NCBI GenBank assembly: GCA_963971575.1
Contig: OZ020611.1
Span: forward strand, 242,010,654 to 242,074,653
DNA length: 64,000 nucleotides
From: Liopterus haemorrhoidalis
Lineage: Eukaryota; Arthropoda; Insecta; Coleoptera; Dytiscidae
Direction of reading: 5' to 3'
The first letter of the stretch is position 1. Each line of letters opens with the position of its first letter. Positions 1 through 11,420 of this stretch are shown in pieces. The notes beneath the pieces were generated by a model that was not told where the DNA came from, made no database searches, and was given only the letters and a program-made list of their open reading frames with translations. A program made the position numbers and the translations under genes.

Positions 1-500
1 AGAGTGGTAAAAGGTAGAATTTGGTATTTTTTTTTTGTGTGTTGCTTTCGTTTTGTTTGGTAGCTGTACAAAAGGGTACATTGTTTTGTACATTGTTATA
101 AATGTACATGTTTTGAACACGTTTCAAGTTGTATTTAAAACAGTTTATAAAAGAAACGTAAGAATATTTTTGTACAACTGTGATCGTCCGTTTGTGTCCA
201 ACCTATTGTAATCAAAATTAGCATAGATTTTTAACTTTGTTTCTCCCGGTTAAGTAGATAATTAACAACAGAAAACTTTTGGTTTGAGTTGGTTTTATTT
301 AACTGCTTGTAATATTTCGTGGGCTTACTGCGTGTGTTGACTGGCCAAGTCCAAATTTTACAATTTTGTAACTAAATCAGTGCAAATTACAAGTACTCGG
401 AAAAATTTCGAATTATAATATACCTACAGAATTAACAAATGTATATAAAGGATTTTTACTTATTTCTGAAAAGAAAAATGTTAATTTGGTAAATGTTATA
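1..500. other. Intron sequence, no feature seen
   Basis: AT-rich sequence left of the first mariner. By position it belongs to the last intron of the MICU1 homologue, whose final exon starts at 2744. I see no exon, inverted repeat or RNA gene here. Confidence 0.5.
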
Positions 501-1766
501 TACAAGGTGTCTCAAAAGAAATTTTATATTTAGTGGATCGATTAAAAAAAAAGTAAGCCGTATATAGAAAAAATGTTATTAATTATTAAAATACACTTTT
601 TGGGGATTTATTTCTTAAAAATAATATCGTCTAAATGTAGACCCTCGCGTTCTCGGCACTCATTTAATCGAACAGTAAAATTACTTATGACGTCTCGGCA
701 GGTGGACTCAGGGATGGCTGCCATTTCGTGACGGATATTTTTTTTCAAATGCGCCAGTGAAGTCGGTTTATTGGCGTAAACTTTAGATTTAAGATAACCC
801 CATAGGAAAAAGTCTATAGGGGTTAAATCTGGACTGCGTGGAGGCCAATTTATGTCACCTCTCCGGGAGATCAATTTGCCTGAGAAAATTTCACGAACAC
901 GTGGCAGAGACATATTGGACGTGTGTGAAGTTGCTCCGTCCTGTTGGAACCATGTTCTTTGGTTATAGCCAGGAAAGTTTTGCAGTTCAGGTACCAAGAA
1001 GTTGTCTAACATCTCCACATAACGCTCTGAATTTACTGTAACTGCACGCCCCCTTTCGTCTTCAAAAAAGTAAGGGCCGATAATTCCTCGTGCCGACATC
1101 GCAGCCCATACGGTCACTTTAGGCGAATGTAGGGGTTTCTGATGTTTGCGTTTCGGATTCGTTGCACTCCAGTAGCGGCAGTTCTGCTTATTTACGTGGC
1201 CATTAAGATGAAAATGAGCTTCATCCGAAAACAAAATGTTGGTAAACGTTGAAAATCGCTCAATCACCTGATTTACGAAATTAAGCCTCTGACTGGCATC
1301 TTGGGGCTTTAATTCTTGCACCAATTGAATTTTGTAGGGGTGCAGCTTTAGGTCTTTGTGCATAATGCGATGTAATGATGATCTATGCACATTTAAAGCA
1401 CTTGCGCGCTTCCGAATTGAAAGGTTCGTGTCGTCACGAACAGACTTATTAACATTCTCCACGTTTTCTACCGTTCTTGATGACCTAGGTCGCCCGGATT
1501 TTGATTTATCCAGCGTTGTACCAGTCTCTTCAAACTTTTTAACCCAATGTCGAATGAGAGGAATGCTTGGCGCATCATTTAAGTGGCGAAAACCTCGAAT
1601 ACTGCAGAATTTTCTACGCGCTACAGTCGCCGAATCACCGTTTTTGTAAAACTCTCTCACGCATAACGCGCGGTCTGCTCCCGAGAAACGCTCCATAGCG
1701 ACTCGGATACGTTGCGTTCACGCAGTAAGCTAAATAAATATAAAATTTCTTTTGAGACACCTTGTA
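501..1766 (-). mobile_element. Rosa-type (DD41D) mariner transposon, copy 1
   Basis: A 1266-bp element bounded by near-perfect terminal inverted repeats of about 31 bp beginning TACAAGGTGTCTC and flanked by a TA duplication at 499-500 and 1767-1768. It carries one uninterrupted transposase on the minus strand. A second copy at 37293-38605 is nearly identical but 47 bp longer, because copy 1 lacks a 47-bp segment just upstream of the transposase start. It sits in the last MICU1 intron. Confidence 0.95.
608..1696 (-). CDS. Mariner (DD41D, rosa-like) transposase, intact
   Basis: A 362-residue transposase of the IS630-Tc1-mariner superfamily, which cuts and pastes its own element into TA sites. 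Residues 1-115 form the DNA-binding half with two helix-turn-helix-like segments and a GRPR motif near residue 68. The catalytic triad is visible as D158 (FSDEAHF), D253 (QQDGATSH) and D295 (SPDLTPIDFF). The last two acidic residues are separated by 41 amino acids, which is the DD41D signature rather than the DD34D of classical mariners. No stop or frameshift interrupts it. Copy 2 has ATA where this copy has its ATG, and suggests that the ancestral frame may have begun about 13 codons upstream, in the segment deleted here. Whether the protein is active cannot be judged from sequence. Confidence 0.92.
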   Translation of the reverse strand: MERFSGADRALCVREFYKNGDSATVARRKFCSIRGFRHLNDAPSIPLIRHWVKKFEETGTTLDKSKSGRPRSSRTVENVENVNKSVRDDTNLSIRKRASALNVHRSSLHRIMHKDLKLHPYKIQLVQELKPQDASQRLNFVNQVIERFSTFTNILFSDEAHFHLNGHVNKQNCRYWSATNPKRKHQKPLHSPKVTVWAAMSARGIIGPYFFEDERGRAVTVNSERYVEMLDNFLVPELQNFPGYNQRTWFQQDGATSHTSNMSLPRVREIFSGKLISRRGDINWPPRSPDLTPIDFFLWGYLKSKVYANKPTSLAHLKKNIRHEMAAIPESTCRDVISNFTVRLNECREREGLHLDDIIFKK

Positions 1767-1792
1767 TAACGTGATACCTCCAGAATACCATA

Positions 1793-2539
1793 GGGGAAAC
1801 TTTAATATCGCAGCGCCATATGCGGCAAAAGCTGGAACACTCGAGAGGGACATTAAACGGTCACTTATGTAGGTATTTGTTTACATGGTGAAAATGAACA
1901 CGAGTTATATTTCCCTATTTTCCGATTTTTTTTGTTTGTGCTTTTTTTATTTAAAGGTAATTTACGATTTAAAAGATGTGTAATAATATACCATTCTAAA
2001 GAAATTTGTAGTTTTTCATTGTATTTTTAATTATTTTTGACTGTTTGTCAATATAATATCAACTAAAATATGGTAAATATATTAGTAAAAAATATAAATC
2101 TCTGCCTAAAAAAGTGGAAGGGCCCTTTAATATATCAACTGATGATTTAGGTAAATTTTGGGCGGGGTAAGTGCATTTTTTCAGCCTTTTTTTGGTCGCA
2201 AAAAATCACATTCCATAACATGCAACGAGCAACCGGGCTTGGGCTTTTGCTAATTTTTAGTTTTTAGATCCATAGAAACGTTTGTGTATGATAGAGACCT
2301 ACGATCCACTTTATCTCCGCCTCCAAATGTCATTTCAATTGATATTGTTCCCGATTTAGGAAAATTATGGAATGTTTAAGTGGAATTCTTCTTTATTCAC
2401 GGTTTAAATTGCGGCACACAACAAAATGAATTGTGTCCTGCCATGATTCACAAAAATAAAACATAAACAACAAAACAATGTCACTCTCGTATCTTCCGAA
2501 AATCGCCACCAGATGTCAGGGCGCTTAGGAAGTTTCCCC
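1793..2539. mobile_element. TA-flanked MITE, family X, uninterrupted copy
   Basis: Inverted ends GGGGAAACTT and AAGTTTCCCC are flanked by TA on both sides. The 747-bp interior has no coding frame. A second copy at 22147-24629 is broken up by later insertions, and a short relative sits at 22558-22807. The right end also carries a conserved subterminal block around ACCAGATGTCAGG. Confidence 0.8.
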
Positions 2540-2743
2540 TATGGATGGTACAATTCACTTCCCGTCGATAAACTGTAGAGGATCGCTATTCCCGAATCAG
2601 CAATTTTAGTTTAATTCTTCTGCTTCCCAAAAAAATAATCCGTGAATTTTATATTTCTTGTGATTTTGTATAGGCATGTAAATACTAGCATTTTAAATGA
2701 TTTTAAAAATGTTTTTGTTTTTAACCAATTATTTATTTTTTAG

Positions 2744-2898
2744 TGGACGGACAACTGAGCAATAGAGAGTTCATAGGAGTAATGAAAAACAGACTGCTCC
2801 GAGGTTTGGAGAAACCCAAAGATACAGGCTTCATAAAACTGATACAGTCTGTACTGAAGTGTGCTAAGTATACCAAACCAACCCTCTTTGATATTTAA
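2744..2898 (+). CDS. MICU1: MICU1 homologue, last coding exon
   Basis: C-terminal exon of mitochondrial calcium uptake protein 1, the EF-hand protein that gates the MCU calcium uniporter at the inner mitochondrial membrane. It follows a pyrimidine-rich acceptor ending TTTTTTAG. It starts in phase 1 (the first two bases finish a codon) and encodes 50 residues before TAA. The first residues, DGQLSNREF, are the second half of the C-terminal EF-hand loop. They are followed by KNRLLRGLEKPKDTGF, which closely matches the conserved MICU1 tail, and the protein ends LFDI. The upstream exons lie outside the window. A 47-residue run this similar to a family end, with a correct splice acceptor and stop, makes the assignment firm. 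MICU2/3 paralogues are a less likely alternative. Confidence 0.9.
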
Positions 2899-3270
2899 AT
2901 ACCTATCTACGACCTAGTCACAATTTGATACCAACATCACAATATAAACCAATTCAGGGTTTTTCAGATTGCGATATGTCTTGTTAAGGTGTCGGAAGAG
3001 CTAGTGCGCATGTGCGGTTTTTTAACCACGTTATTTGGCCACGAAGGTTAAAAAACCTTTGATAATTGAGTGAGTATACGAACAGGAAAATAACCGCATA
3101 TACTTTACACAGCAACAATCAAACACAAGTCGAAAAACAGCTGATAATGAATTTTGAAGAAAATGTTGTAATGTGTTCTTTTGCTTCGCATTTGAAACAA
3201 GTTAAGGAAAAATAGTAGGCACAGCTTTTAACCAGCATGAGATTGATCATATTCGCTGTGTTTTTGCTCA

Positions 3271-3761
3271 TTTTTACGGTTTTGTAGGTATTACAAAAAA
3301 ATCTTTATAACGTCACTCTTGTGTCTGTCTGTTCGGTAGAAATTGTAGCCAAACGGCTGAATATAGTATGTTGAAATTTGGCATGCTTGTACAACTCTTT
3401 GATCCACATATGGGGAAAACTGTAGAGAGTTAAAAAAAAGCACATAGCGGGGAAAATATAAACATATATGTATTTAAAGAAAAAAATAAATATTTTTTAA
3501 AAATTACGAGTGGTGTTAAATGAAACCTCGTAATGCGTGGGTAAACTAACCAATTTTTATTTATTTATTTATTTATTTTTTAAATTGGAATTTCGTTAAA
3601 AATGTGTCAAAAAACCTTTGTGTCCCACCCTATTTCCCAGAAGGGTTCAGCTAAAAATCTGAAAAAATAAATTCAATAATGTACATTGATCAGAAACGGA
3701 ATAGTTCAATATGAATTTTTGATTAGATTAATTTTTCGAAATATATCGAATTTTTTGTTTC
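3271..3761 (+). repeat. GTCT repeat, copy A (diverged, 3' truncated)
   Basis: It begins with GGTTTTGTAGGTATTAC, has a short GTCTGTCTGT run, then the family-specific block TAGCCAAACGGCTGA and GAAATTTGGCATGCTT. Similarity runs to about 3760, where the copy ends before the position of the tRNA-like block. It is the most diverged copy in the window. Confidence 0.75.
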
Positions 3762-4638
3762 GTTTAAAAAAATAATAAATATTTTATTTAAATTAATTGT
3801 GTGGTATCAAAAGAGAGAAAGGAATGCAAAGAAGTTTTTTTTTTTATTTATTTTAACACGATTTTTGCCAAAAATGTCTTGTATCTTTTAAACCTTTAAC
3901 CTTTTATTTTTTTACCATTAAAAAAAAAAAAATCACTTGCTAACCCAGTTACTACGCCTTTGCCCTAGTTGTAACTTATTTTAAATTTCCCGCTATACTG
4001 TATTTGTCCAGTGTAAATCGTACTTACAGTGACTGTATAAAGACAGTGTGGCCATATGAACTGTAGCCGCCATGTTTATTCCAGATTTGTATTGGGTTAT
4101 ATAGAATAAATGTTAATATATCCTAATATATTATAATATTTCTTAAATTTTTAATAGTTTTACGTGTTTATGTTTATGTATATGTGAATATCAATTTATT
4201 GTTAAGAAAAAACATGTATATGATTCAACATTTATTAAGATAAATATTAAAATTGCCTACCGATGAAGGTATTTTTTTGAAATGTTTGCAACATAAAAGA
4301 AAACATGTGAAAAAAATTCTTAAAAAAGGATATGAAAGGAAATATAAGAGATATGTTTTTATTATTTTATAAATTTATTTGAGGACCTATAAAAACTAAA
4401 ACATTTTTTTTTTTATAAAAACGGGAATTTCAAACATTTTAATTTGAATATTTTAAATTTAAGAAAACAAGTTCAAACAGGACATTAGAATTAGAATAAA
4501 AAGATAGGGAAAAAATGATGATAAGGTTCTATAAAAATTAGAGAACCCAACATTTCTCTAATTTTTTGGAAAACGCATGTTTATATAAAAAAAAGGATAT
4601 TTTCATATTAAAAAAGAATAAGCAGAACATGTTATATA

Positions 4639-5147
4639 CCCTGAGTTCAAAAAGAAATTACATAAGAGTTGGCTATGGAAAAATAAAATAATGTATACCA
4701 GTGTTTCTCAACAGGTGGTCCGCAGAAAAATTTTAGTGGTCCGCGAAAGTTTTCGTATGTTTTTTTGCAGTTTTTTTGTTTTTTTTTTTTAGACACATTT
4801 TTTATGTAAATAATTTATATTTTGTTTATTTTATGTAAACTTTCTGTGATTTTCTACAAATAAAATTTATTTAGTAGCACATTAAATATATTTGTTTTCT
4901 TGCAAAAAATTAACCAACAATTATTATTAGTGGTCCGCGTTAGAAAATTATATATTTTACTGGTCCGCGGTGCGTTTTTGGTTGAGAAACACTGATGTAT
5001 ACTACAAGCTTTATGTAACAATAAATAACTTATGACAACAAGAGTGATTTAATTAATTCAGACAGTAAATTAATTCTAAAGCTTTCTGTTGGCATTACTT
5101 TTATTTTCCATAGCCAACCCTTATGCAATTTCTTTTTGAACTCATGG
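4639..5147. mobile_element. TA-flanked MITE W
   Basis: Inverted repeats of about 47 bp start CCCTGAGTTCAAAAAG on the left and end CTTTTTGAACTCATGG on the right, each bordered by TA. This suggests a Tc1/mariner-type non-autonomous element. It is interrupted by a hAT MITE at 4699-4994. Confidence 0.8.
4699..4994. mobile_element. hAT MITE, CAGTGTTTCTCAAC ends
   Basis: A 296-bp element with ends CAGTGTTTCTCAAC and GTTGAGAAACACTG and a perfect 8-bp duplication ATGTATAC at 4691-4698 and 4995-5002. It contains repeated GTGGTCCGC motifs inside both ends. It is the innermost layer of the stack. Confidence 0.93.
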
Positions 5148-6982
5148 TATAAATGATATATTAATAAAGAAAACTGATGTATATATTATCAATTATGCAT
5201 TTATTCAACTAAAATTATGGTCAGGTGAAAAATAAAATGAAATCAGCATGGAATAACATTAAAATTAATGAAAGTAAATACTTCTTATAATTGTGAAGCC
5301 ATCCATTGATTTACTGGCATAATGTTTTTTTATGTTCATTTAGCCTTTTTTCCCAGCAATTTTAAACCTAAAGATAACAAATCGTTTCATTATTTTTAAT
5401 TTTAATTTGTGACAATTTAAAATATGTGCACAGTTTACATTATCTACATTACTCATTACTCATCACAAACACAACAATATTCACTATTAAACGTCTAAAT
5501 ATACGTATATTATTTGAAAATATCACTTAAATCTGTTGAAACACAAGCTAAACACATGTAAACCATATATAATCTGTAACAAATTTGGTAGAAACATGGC
5601 GGACTTCAGCTCGACCAATAGAAAATGAGACCATCGTATGGCCACACTTTCTTTATACAGTCACTGTAATCGTACTCAATTCGCAGCGCTATCTACTTTT
5701 TTCTACTTTGAAATAGACCATATATTAAAAAGGTGTCTTATTTTTTTTTTGTCCATAACTGTTTATTCAGAAGTACTATGGTCAGTACTACGTCCATTTT
5801 TTAAAGTACACAGAAAGGCACCTACAGTTTATAGCCGGCTGCGAACGGCTAAGCAGAACCTGTAATTTGTATAAATATTTTTACACAAATTATTTGACAT
5901 AAGCAGGAGTTGAACTCACGTCCGTGCCCTTGCTTAGTGGACAAACAGCAGATACAAGCGGTTTAACGCTTGCAGCCACAGGCTTGCTATTTTTTTTATT
6001 TTTTATTATTAACTCGGAATCACAAATTTTCTCTAATAATAATAAGGCCATTAAAAGCAAAGGCCTCCCCAATCAAAGAGCAATTTTCAATCTTACGTTT
6101 TTCTTGTTTACAGCTTTTTAAATATGTTAAGGTTTTATAGGTAACGCTCTGTCGCTGAAGCAGCGCAGTTCGGCATTTTGGGTCATAACTTCAATGACAA
6201 ACTTAGTGGCGAAAAAATAATAACCGATTTTTTTGCATGTGAATTATAGACTAATATTGCTCTTTACTCTTTTATTTAACTAAAACATACCTTTTGAAGT
6301 CATATTTAGTTTGTGTTCGATAGTCATTTTGAAGATTTACAAATTTTAAAAGTGTTTATTTAGTATAGGGACATTTGTATTGGTATCCCTGAATAAAACG
6401 ATGTTTACATTTGTCATTTAATAATACGTCTGTTGTGTTTTGATACTGACTTGCGTTCAAATATCTAAATTATAGTAATTTCTAAAAACCTTTTTTATTT
6501 AGTTTGTTGTTTATTTAGCAGTTTTGTGATTAATTATATATTTTCTTATAGATCTTCTTATTTGATTTTGTGTGTACTGCATAGTTTTTAGGTTATATTC
6601 AACTTATTTTTATTTTATTTTCTTTGATCATATTTTGGGATCACATCAGTCCTTTGTAGGACTAGTTTGCCTATTATAATAGTTTATTTGTTTCTATTCT
6701 GTTCTTATTCTTATATTTTCATTTCATTTCGACACAAGTGACAGCGTACAAATATTACATTCGTCAAATAAATAAATGTAAACGTACTAAACTTGACGTC
6801 ACATTTTTTTTGTGACGTTTCAAGTGACGCAACTACACTGTTTCTCCGATTTTCCTACATAAGTTTTTTATTTAAATCGTCGGTAATCGTTCCTACTCTT
6901 GCTTGTTGCACGTCAATAAAATAGAACAGGTTGCGTTTGTAAAACTCTGACGGTTAAATAACCGCTCTGCGCACTAGCTCTT

Positions 6983-7560
6983 TGTTGAAATAGCACAAAT
7001 TAGTTCATATTGTTAACCACCAGATTTAAGGTCAGTGGTATTTCAAGAATTAATAAGGATTGAGCTCGAAAATTTGTTCGTCAAACAAAATAAATTCCTG
7101 AAAATCTTGCATCAAATTGTGTGACTAGTTATGGTTTTTTTGCTAGTTAATAATGTTTATTAAGTCAAGATTTCTGAGTCAGTAGTTTAGATTTAATATA
7201 TAATATTTAATTATTGTTTATATGATGTTTGAATGAATATTTGGATTAATTTATATTGTATTTTATTGTTAAGGTCAACACATATTTGTTTTCAAAGCTC
7301 CCTGAAGTTTTAAAATGTAAAGGACCACGATAACTTGGAATTTAAATTACAGTTATTTCTGTCATCCGCAAACAGTATGTGTGATAATCTTAAAAGTAGA
7401 TTTATAATAATTACTTAGACTTAAGTGCATGTGAGACTTATTAATGTATTTTCTTGTTTCTTGTTGTAAATGGCGCGAATAAAATACAGTTCATACACAG
7501 GTTATCTATGATGTTTTCTATTTAAAAGACATCTCCTACCTCATTTTCTCCTCTATGGCA
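6983..7560 (+). other. Possible remainder of MICU1 3' UTR
   Basis: Unique-looking AT-rich sequence that resumes after the outer transposon. An AATAAA occurs near 7480, followed by a short A-rich stretch, and could serve as a poly(A) signal for a long MICU1 3' UTR. Nothing else supports this. Confidence 0.25.
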
Positions 7561-7612
7561 GTGATTTTCAATCCAAAAATTAGCGCGGACCGTCTAAATA
7601 TCTAACCTATGA

Positions 7613-7812
7613 GGGCCGGTTTCTGAAAGCTTCTTTACTATAACCAAAAGGTCAGAAAATGTTGCTATGGTTACTTATGGGAATGTTATGTTGTAACTGA
7701 GTTTAGCCAAATATTTAAACTCGGCTAAGCTTTCAGCACCCGGGGCGATTAGCCACGTTGCAGAAATAGGTCGATTTAAAATAAATAAAAAATAAATTTC
7801 AGCAACCGGCCC
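7613..7812. mobile_element. Small hairpin MITE
   Basis: A 200-bp element with inverted ends GGGCCGGTTTCTGAAAG and TTTCAGCAACCGGCCC and no coding content. It lies just right of a lone hAT-like left end (CAGTGATTTTCAATCC) at about 7559. Confidence 0.6.
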
Positions 7813-8575
7813 TGACTCGCCAAAAACTTAACTAAACATACTGTTGATCGGAAGCCTTAAGCTATAGGATTTCCAAAATCAAATGGCCACTCTTGTTAAG
7901 AAGCTTAACAATGCGGCAATGGGTTTATGGCAGTAATCCTGAGACTCGTTGCTGTAAAAAGAATATAAAAGGTATTAAGGGAATTTTAAATTTAAATAGA
8001 ATAGATGTTACACTAGTTCAATTGAAGTTTCTTAAAAACCATTAAGTTTGAATTGCTTTGTTTACCCCCAATACATAGGATCTCCAAGTTCTAAAATAAA
8101 GGTAGGTACTTCAGGGGTCGGGGGAAGGAAATTCTGGTGTAGTTGAGAGTGTAAAGTACTTTTGCTTGGAACAACTACCGAACTGTTCAGAGCAGCTCCG
8201 AGTTGCTCTTTGCAACAAACTGGAAAGCGCCTTATATGTTTTAATCGATTAAAATATATAAAAATGATGAATACTGTTGTTTAACTGTGTGAAATTATAT
8301 TTATTTTAAGGTATGAGAGAATATTATAAATCGATTTTTTGCTTTAAAATGTTGTAATATTGTAAAGCAAATTAAAATAAAAATGTAATTTTTAAAATTT
8401 GTTATGATGTAATATTTGGCAAGAAATGACAACCCGAATTATAGTCTTAAATTTATTACAGAAATAAATTAAAAATATATCAATATAAAGATAGTAGAGA
8501 GATAAAAAGGGGGCAGAAAATTTCCGTTTAATCCGAGGCTCCTATTTTCGCCAACCAAGAACAAATTCGTAAATC
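7813..8575. other. No feature seen
   Basis: Intergenic AT-rich sequence between a MITE and a hAT element. No frame, inverted repeat or RNA gene could be supported. Confidence 0.5.
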
Positions 8576-9330
8576 TAGGGTGACCAACTTTTGGAAGAAC
8601 CAACCCGGGAAAACAATAATAAATAAAAAAAATTAGTTTATTTAATTTTTTTTTTTTTTACATATTAATGATATTACATATTATAAATGAATGAAATACG
8701 TTTCATTGTCTTTTCCAGTAATATTTTTTCGAACTACTTGCCGCTTTTAATAAATATTTTTTTTTTCTTTTGTAAAATTGTAAAACTCAATGCAATCCAT
8801 TTTAAAATTTATTAAATCAATATTGCAACGGTTTCTGGTGTCAGTCCAATGAGAAGACATCAAACTGAAGATGCGTTTGAGTAAGGGATACTGAGAATTT
8901 TGCCAACTAGTAGCAAAAGGTTCTTATAACTGTAGGAATTAGCTTCCATCTCGACAAAAATATCCGTCCACATTTTGTCTACAGGGTTATTTTTGTAAGA
9001 GCTTATTTTCAATAATGTCCTTTGCCTCTATGAATTCATCATATAGGCTATCCATCTGTAAAACGTATGTAATTTTCAAACTCTTTGCGGCAGATTTTAT
9101 ATAATCATATGTTAAATTTGTTGTTTTTAAAGAAAATTGCCTTATTGTATGGAAGTAATTTGAATTGGAAAAATCAAAATTTGATTCTAAATAGTTAAGA
9201 GTTTTGTAGATAGATTCTACTGGCAGCATTTTGTTGACTTCTGTAGCAGTTTTTCTCCAAAAAAGAAGGCCCGACTTTCAGTGCTCAAACCGAGACTGTC
9301 CCGGGAAAACCGGAACAGTTGGTCTCCCTA
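8576..9330 (-). mobile_element. hAT transposon remnant, TAGGGTGACCAAC ends
   Basis: Ends TAGGGTGACCAAC and GTTGGTCTCCCTA are flanked by an 8-bp duplication with one mismatch (CGTAAATC at 8568-8575, CGTAAGTC at 9331-9338). The interior holds the decayed C-terminal part of a hAT transposase on the minus strand. The same end type occurs at 9716-10759 and 13674-13891. Confidence 0.88.
8815..9229 (-). pseudogene. hAT transposase C-terminal remnant
   Basis: An open stretch of 80 residues (9229 down to 8987; MLPVESIYKTLNYLESNF...) continues after one frameshift as NPVDKMWTDIFVEME. After another it continues as RIFSLMSSHWTDTRNRC, which is the hATC dimerisation motif of hAT transposases. The N-terminal zinc finger and catalytic core are absent. 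It is enclosed in the element at 8576-9330. Confidence 0.75.
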
Positions 9331-9715
9331 CGTAAGTCAGAAAGAGAAAAAAAATCACTTTAATACAAGGGTCACGCTAGAATTATTGAGAATAAGAAAA
9401 TCAGGTAGGATATGAAATACAAAAGTAGCACTATCATTTTATGCAATTATTTACCATTTGAAATTAAGTTGTATAAGTTAAGTTTGTTAGAACTCAATTA
9501 ATTAGTTAAGCATCCTTGCGAGTCAAATTATAAAATTAACCACAGAGCATATTTGAATCATGATTTATTATATGATTATATCACGACCCCTGGGGGTCGA
9601 TATCGACCACCATGGGGACTCCAGATTTAAATACATGCTATTCACATCTTACTAGGAAAAAAAAACTGAGAATCATTTCTAGATCGTAGACCGAAAAATT
9701 GTGAAAGAATGAAGC

Positions 9716-10759
9716 TAGGGTGACCATTCGTCCCACATTTCGCGGGACAGTCCCGCATTTTGATTCGGTGTCCCGCCTTATGACATGTTTACACCGCTTT
9801 TTTAATTCTAACTTACATTTGTGCACTTGACTTTGACAGGTCCCGCAAAATGTTCCGCATTTTTAATTCTAACTTTTGTGCACTTGACTTGTTTGGGGAG
9901 GTGAGGACTTTTTTTGCTCTTTATTTATATTTGGGAGATAAGGACCTTTTTTTACTTGCCCGACCTTAATATATAAGGGGCAAGTATTGTAATCGCGAAA
10001 ATTTTCGATGTCGAGATTTTGACGGATGACCACGTTTCATGGTCCAGGGAATCCAAAAAACCTATTTTCGAAGTGCCGTCCGTATGTGTGTGTGTGTGTG
10101 TGTGTCTGTCTGTGTGTATACACGATAACTCAAAAACGGTTTAACTTAAAGAGTTCGTTCTGGTACTAAAAAATTCTCCTATTAAATAGGAAGAACCCTA
10201 TTGTTTTTTATGAAAATCGGTTGACTAGAAATGGGAGTTTACTCGTGTCGATTTTAATATTTTTGCGAATATTTAGCAACAGAAAAATATTTCGAAAAAA
10301 TTTATTGAACAAAAGTTACTATAAATGCAATAACTAATAACTTTTATTTGAGACGTTTTTTGATAAAACGAAAAATTTCCAAAATTTTTTGTAAAATTAT
10401 TTAAAATTTTTCCAAGTCTCAATTTTTTCATACTTATATGTAACGTTTCCATAGTCATGATAATTAATTCGTAACTAGTGAAGCAAGCCTTGGACAAAAA
10501 TTTGTATAGAACATAATTTGATGTATTTTTGAAGATTTATCTAAATATATAAATTTTTTTTTTTTTTTTAGTTTATTTTTTTTTAAATATTTTTTTTATG
10601 GGAGGGCAAGTCTAGCGGAGGTTTCCCTTCGCCACTGGTTTACTCTTCACTTGGATTTGGGAAGTGAGGACCGTTTTTTGCTCTTCACTTATATTTGGGA
10701 AGACACGACCTTTTTTTTGCTCCGTCCCGCATTGCCTTCTCAAGAAAATGGTCACCCTA
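9716..10759. mobile_element. Non-autonomous hAT-type element carrying a U-repeat insertion
   Basis: Ends TAGGGTGACCATT and AATGGTCACCCTA are flanked by an 8-bp duplication with one mismatch (AATGAAGC at 9708-9715, AATGAAAC at 10760-10767). Subterminal GTCCCGC motifs face inward from both sides. The interior has two copies of the GTGAGGACC/TTTTTTTGCTC motif shared with several other hAT elements here, and a U-family repeat at 9954-10638. Confidence 0.85.
9954..10638 (-). repeat. Repeat family U, copy 1
   Basis: It runs from ACTTGCCCGACCTTAATATA through CATGGTCCAGGGAATCC to GCCACTGG. Other copies lie at 47882-48254 and 50423-50842 in the opposite orientation. One terminus is a small hairpin (ACTTGCC...GGCAAGT). 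A (GT)n microsatellite at about 10085-10115 lies inside. No coding frame is seen. Confidence 0.75.
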
Positions 10760-11260
10760 AATGAAACAGATATAGCAGTGAACTAGCAGAAATTAGCAAT
10801 CTGAATAGACAAATAATTATGCAAACTAAAACTCTGGAAACAGTGACAACTGTACAAAAATATGTAAATAATAATAATCTGTTACTAGATCGAACGACGA
10901 AATACGAATATTTTTAAATATGTTAGTGATGTAATTTTGGCAAGAAATTCTCTAATATTTTTTTAAGCGCACGTGAATTAAAATTGGCAGTGAAAAACAT
11001 GAAAAAAATAGTCAAATTATTCAATGAATGTCAGATGTTTTACTTCAAAAACATTGTATTTAATATAAAAATAAAAATAAAAGCTATTTTTTCTCTAGAT
11101 AAAATGAAAACAAGTAATAAAAACTATTATTATAATATTTGTAATAATTACGGAAGTGCCAACGAAATTTTTGTGCAGATGATTATTTTGAGTGATATCG
11201 AATTTAAAATATTTATTATAGATATTTGAATTTAAAATATAATATGAATTCTAATACTAA
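10760..11260. other. No feature seen
   Basis: AT-rich spacer between the hAT and Harbinger elements. A short methionine-led open frame at about 10984-11229 is rich in Lys, Ile and Asn, as AT-rich noncoding DNA gives by chance. Confidence 0.4.
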
Positions 11261-11420
11261 TGCCGGGTTTACATTGGTAGAGTAAAAGAGCTAGTAACTA
11301 GCGCAAGTAACTAGGAAGTAGTTACCATCCCTGTGTAAACAGTTGACAATGTGGTTAGTAGAGTACTAGTTTCTAGTAGTTGGGCTAGGATAGTAGCTAG
11401 CTCGTCGACGTATTTACAAT

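Larger units (their letters stand above)
4024..5669. mobile_element. DNA transposon Z with 6-bp target duplication
   Basis: Inverted ends TTACAGTGACTGTATAAAG of about 35 bp (with GGCCATA at the inner edge) lie at 4024 and 5669. They are flanked by the direct repeat TCGTAC at 4018-4023 and 5670-5675. No transposase is visible. MITE W lies inside it. The superfamily cannot be assigned from these ends. Confidence 0.8.
3920..5720 (+). mobile_element. Family Y element, 5'-truncated, split by element Z
   Basis: The sequence from AATCACTTGCTAACCC to the right end GAAATAGACCA matches the last part of the Y copies at 22253-23331 and 44905-45731. It is interrupted at 4024-5669 by element Z, with TCGTAC duplicated at the break. 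The left part of Y is missing. Confidence 0.75.
2996..6982. mobile_element. Outer DNA transposon in MICU1 3' flank
   Basis: Inverted ends of about 32 bp face each other at 2996-3027 (AAGAGCTAGTGCGCATG...) and 6951-6982. They enclose about 4 kb that is mostly later insertions: a GTCT-repeat copy, a family Y element, element Z, MITE W and a hAT MITE. I could not identify a clear target duplication. Because it starts 98 bp after the MICU1 stop with no AATAAA in between, it was probably inserted into the 3' UTR. Confidence 0.7.

Noticed and set aside
10984..11229. 81-codon frame
   Set aside because: Lys/Ile/Asn-rich, typical of AT-rich noncoding DNA. No motif or splice context.
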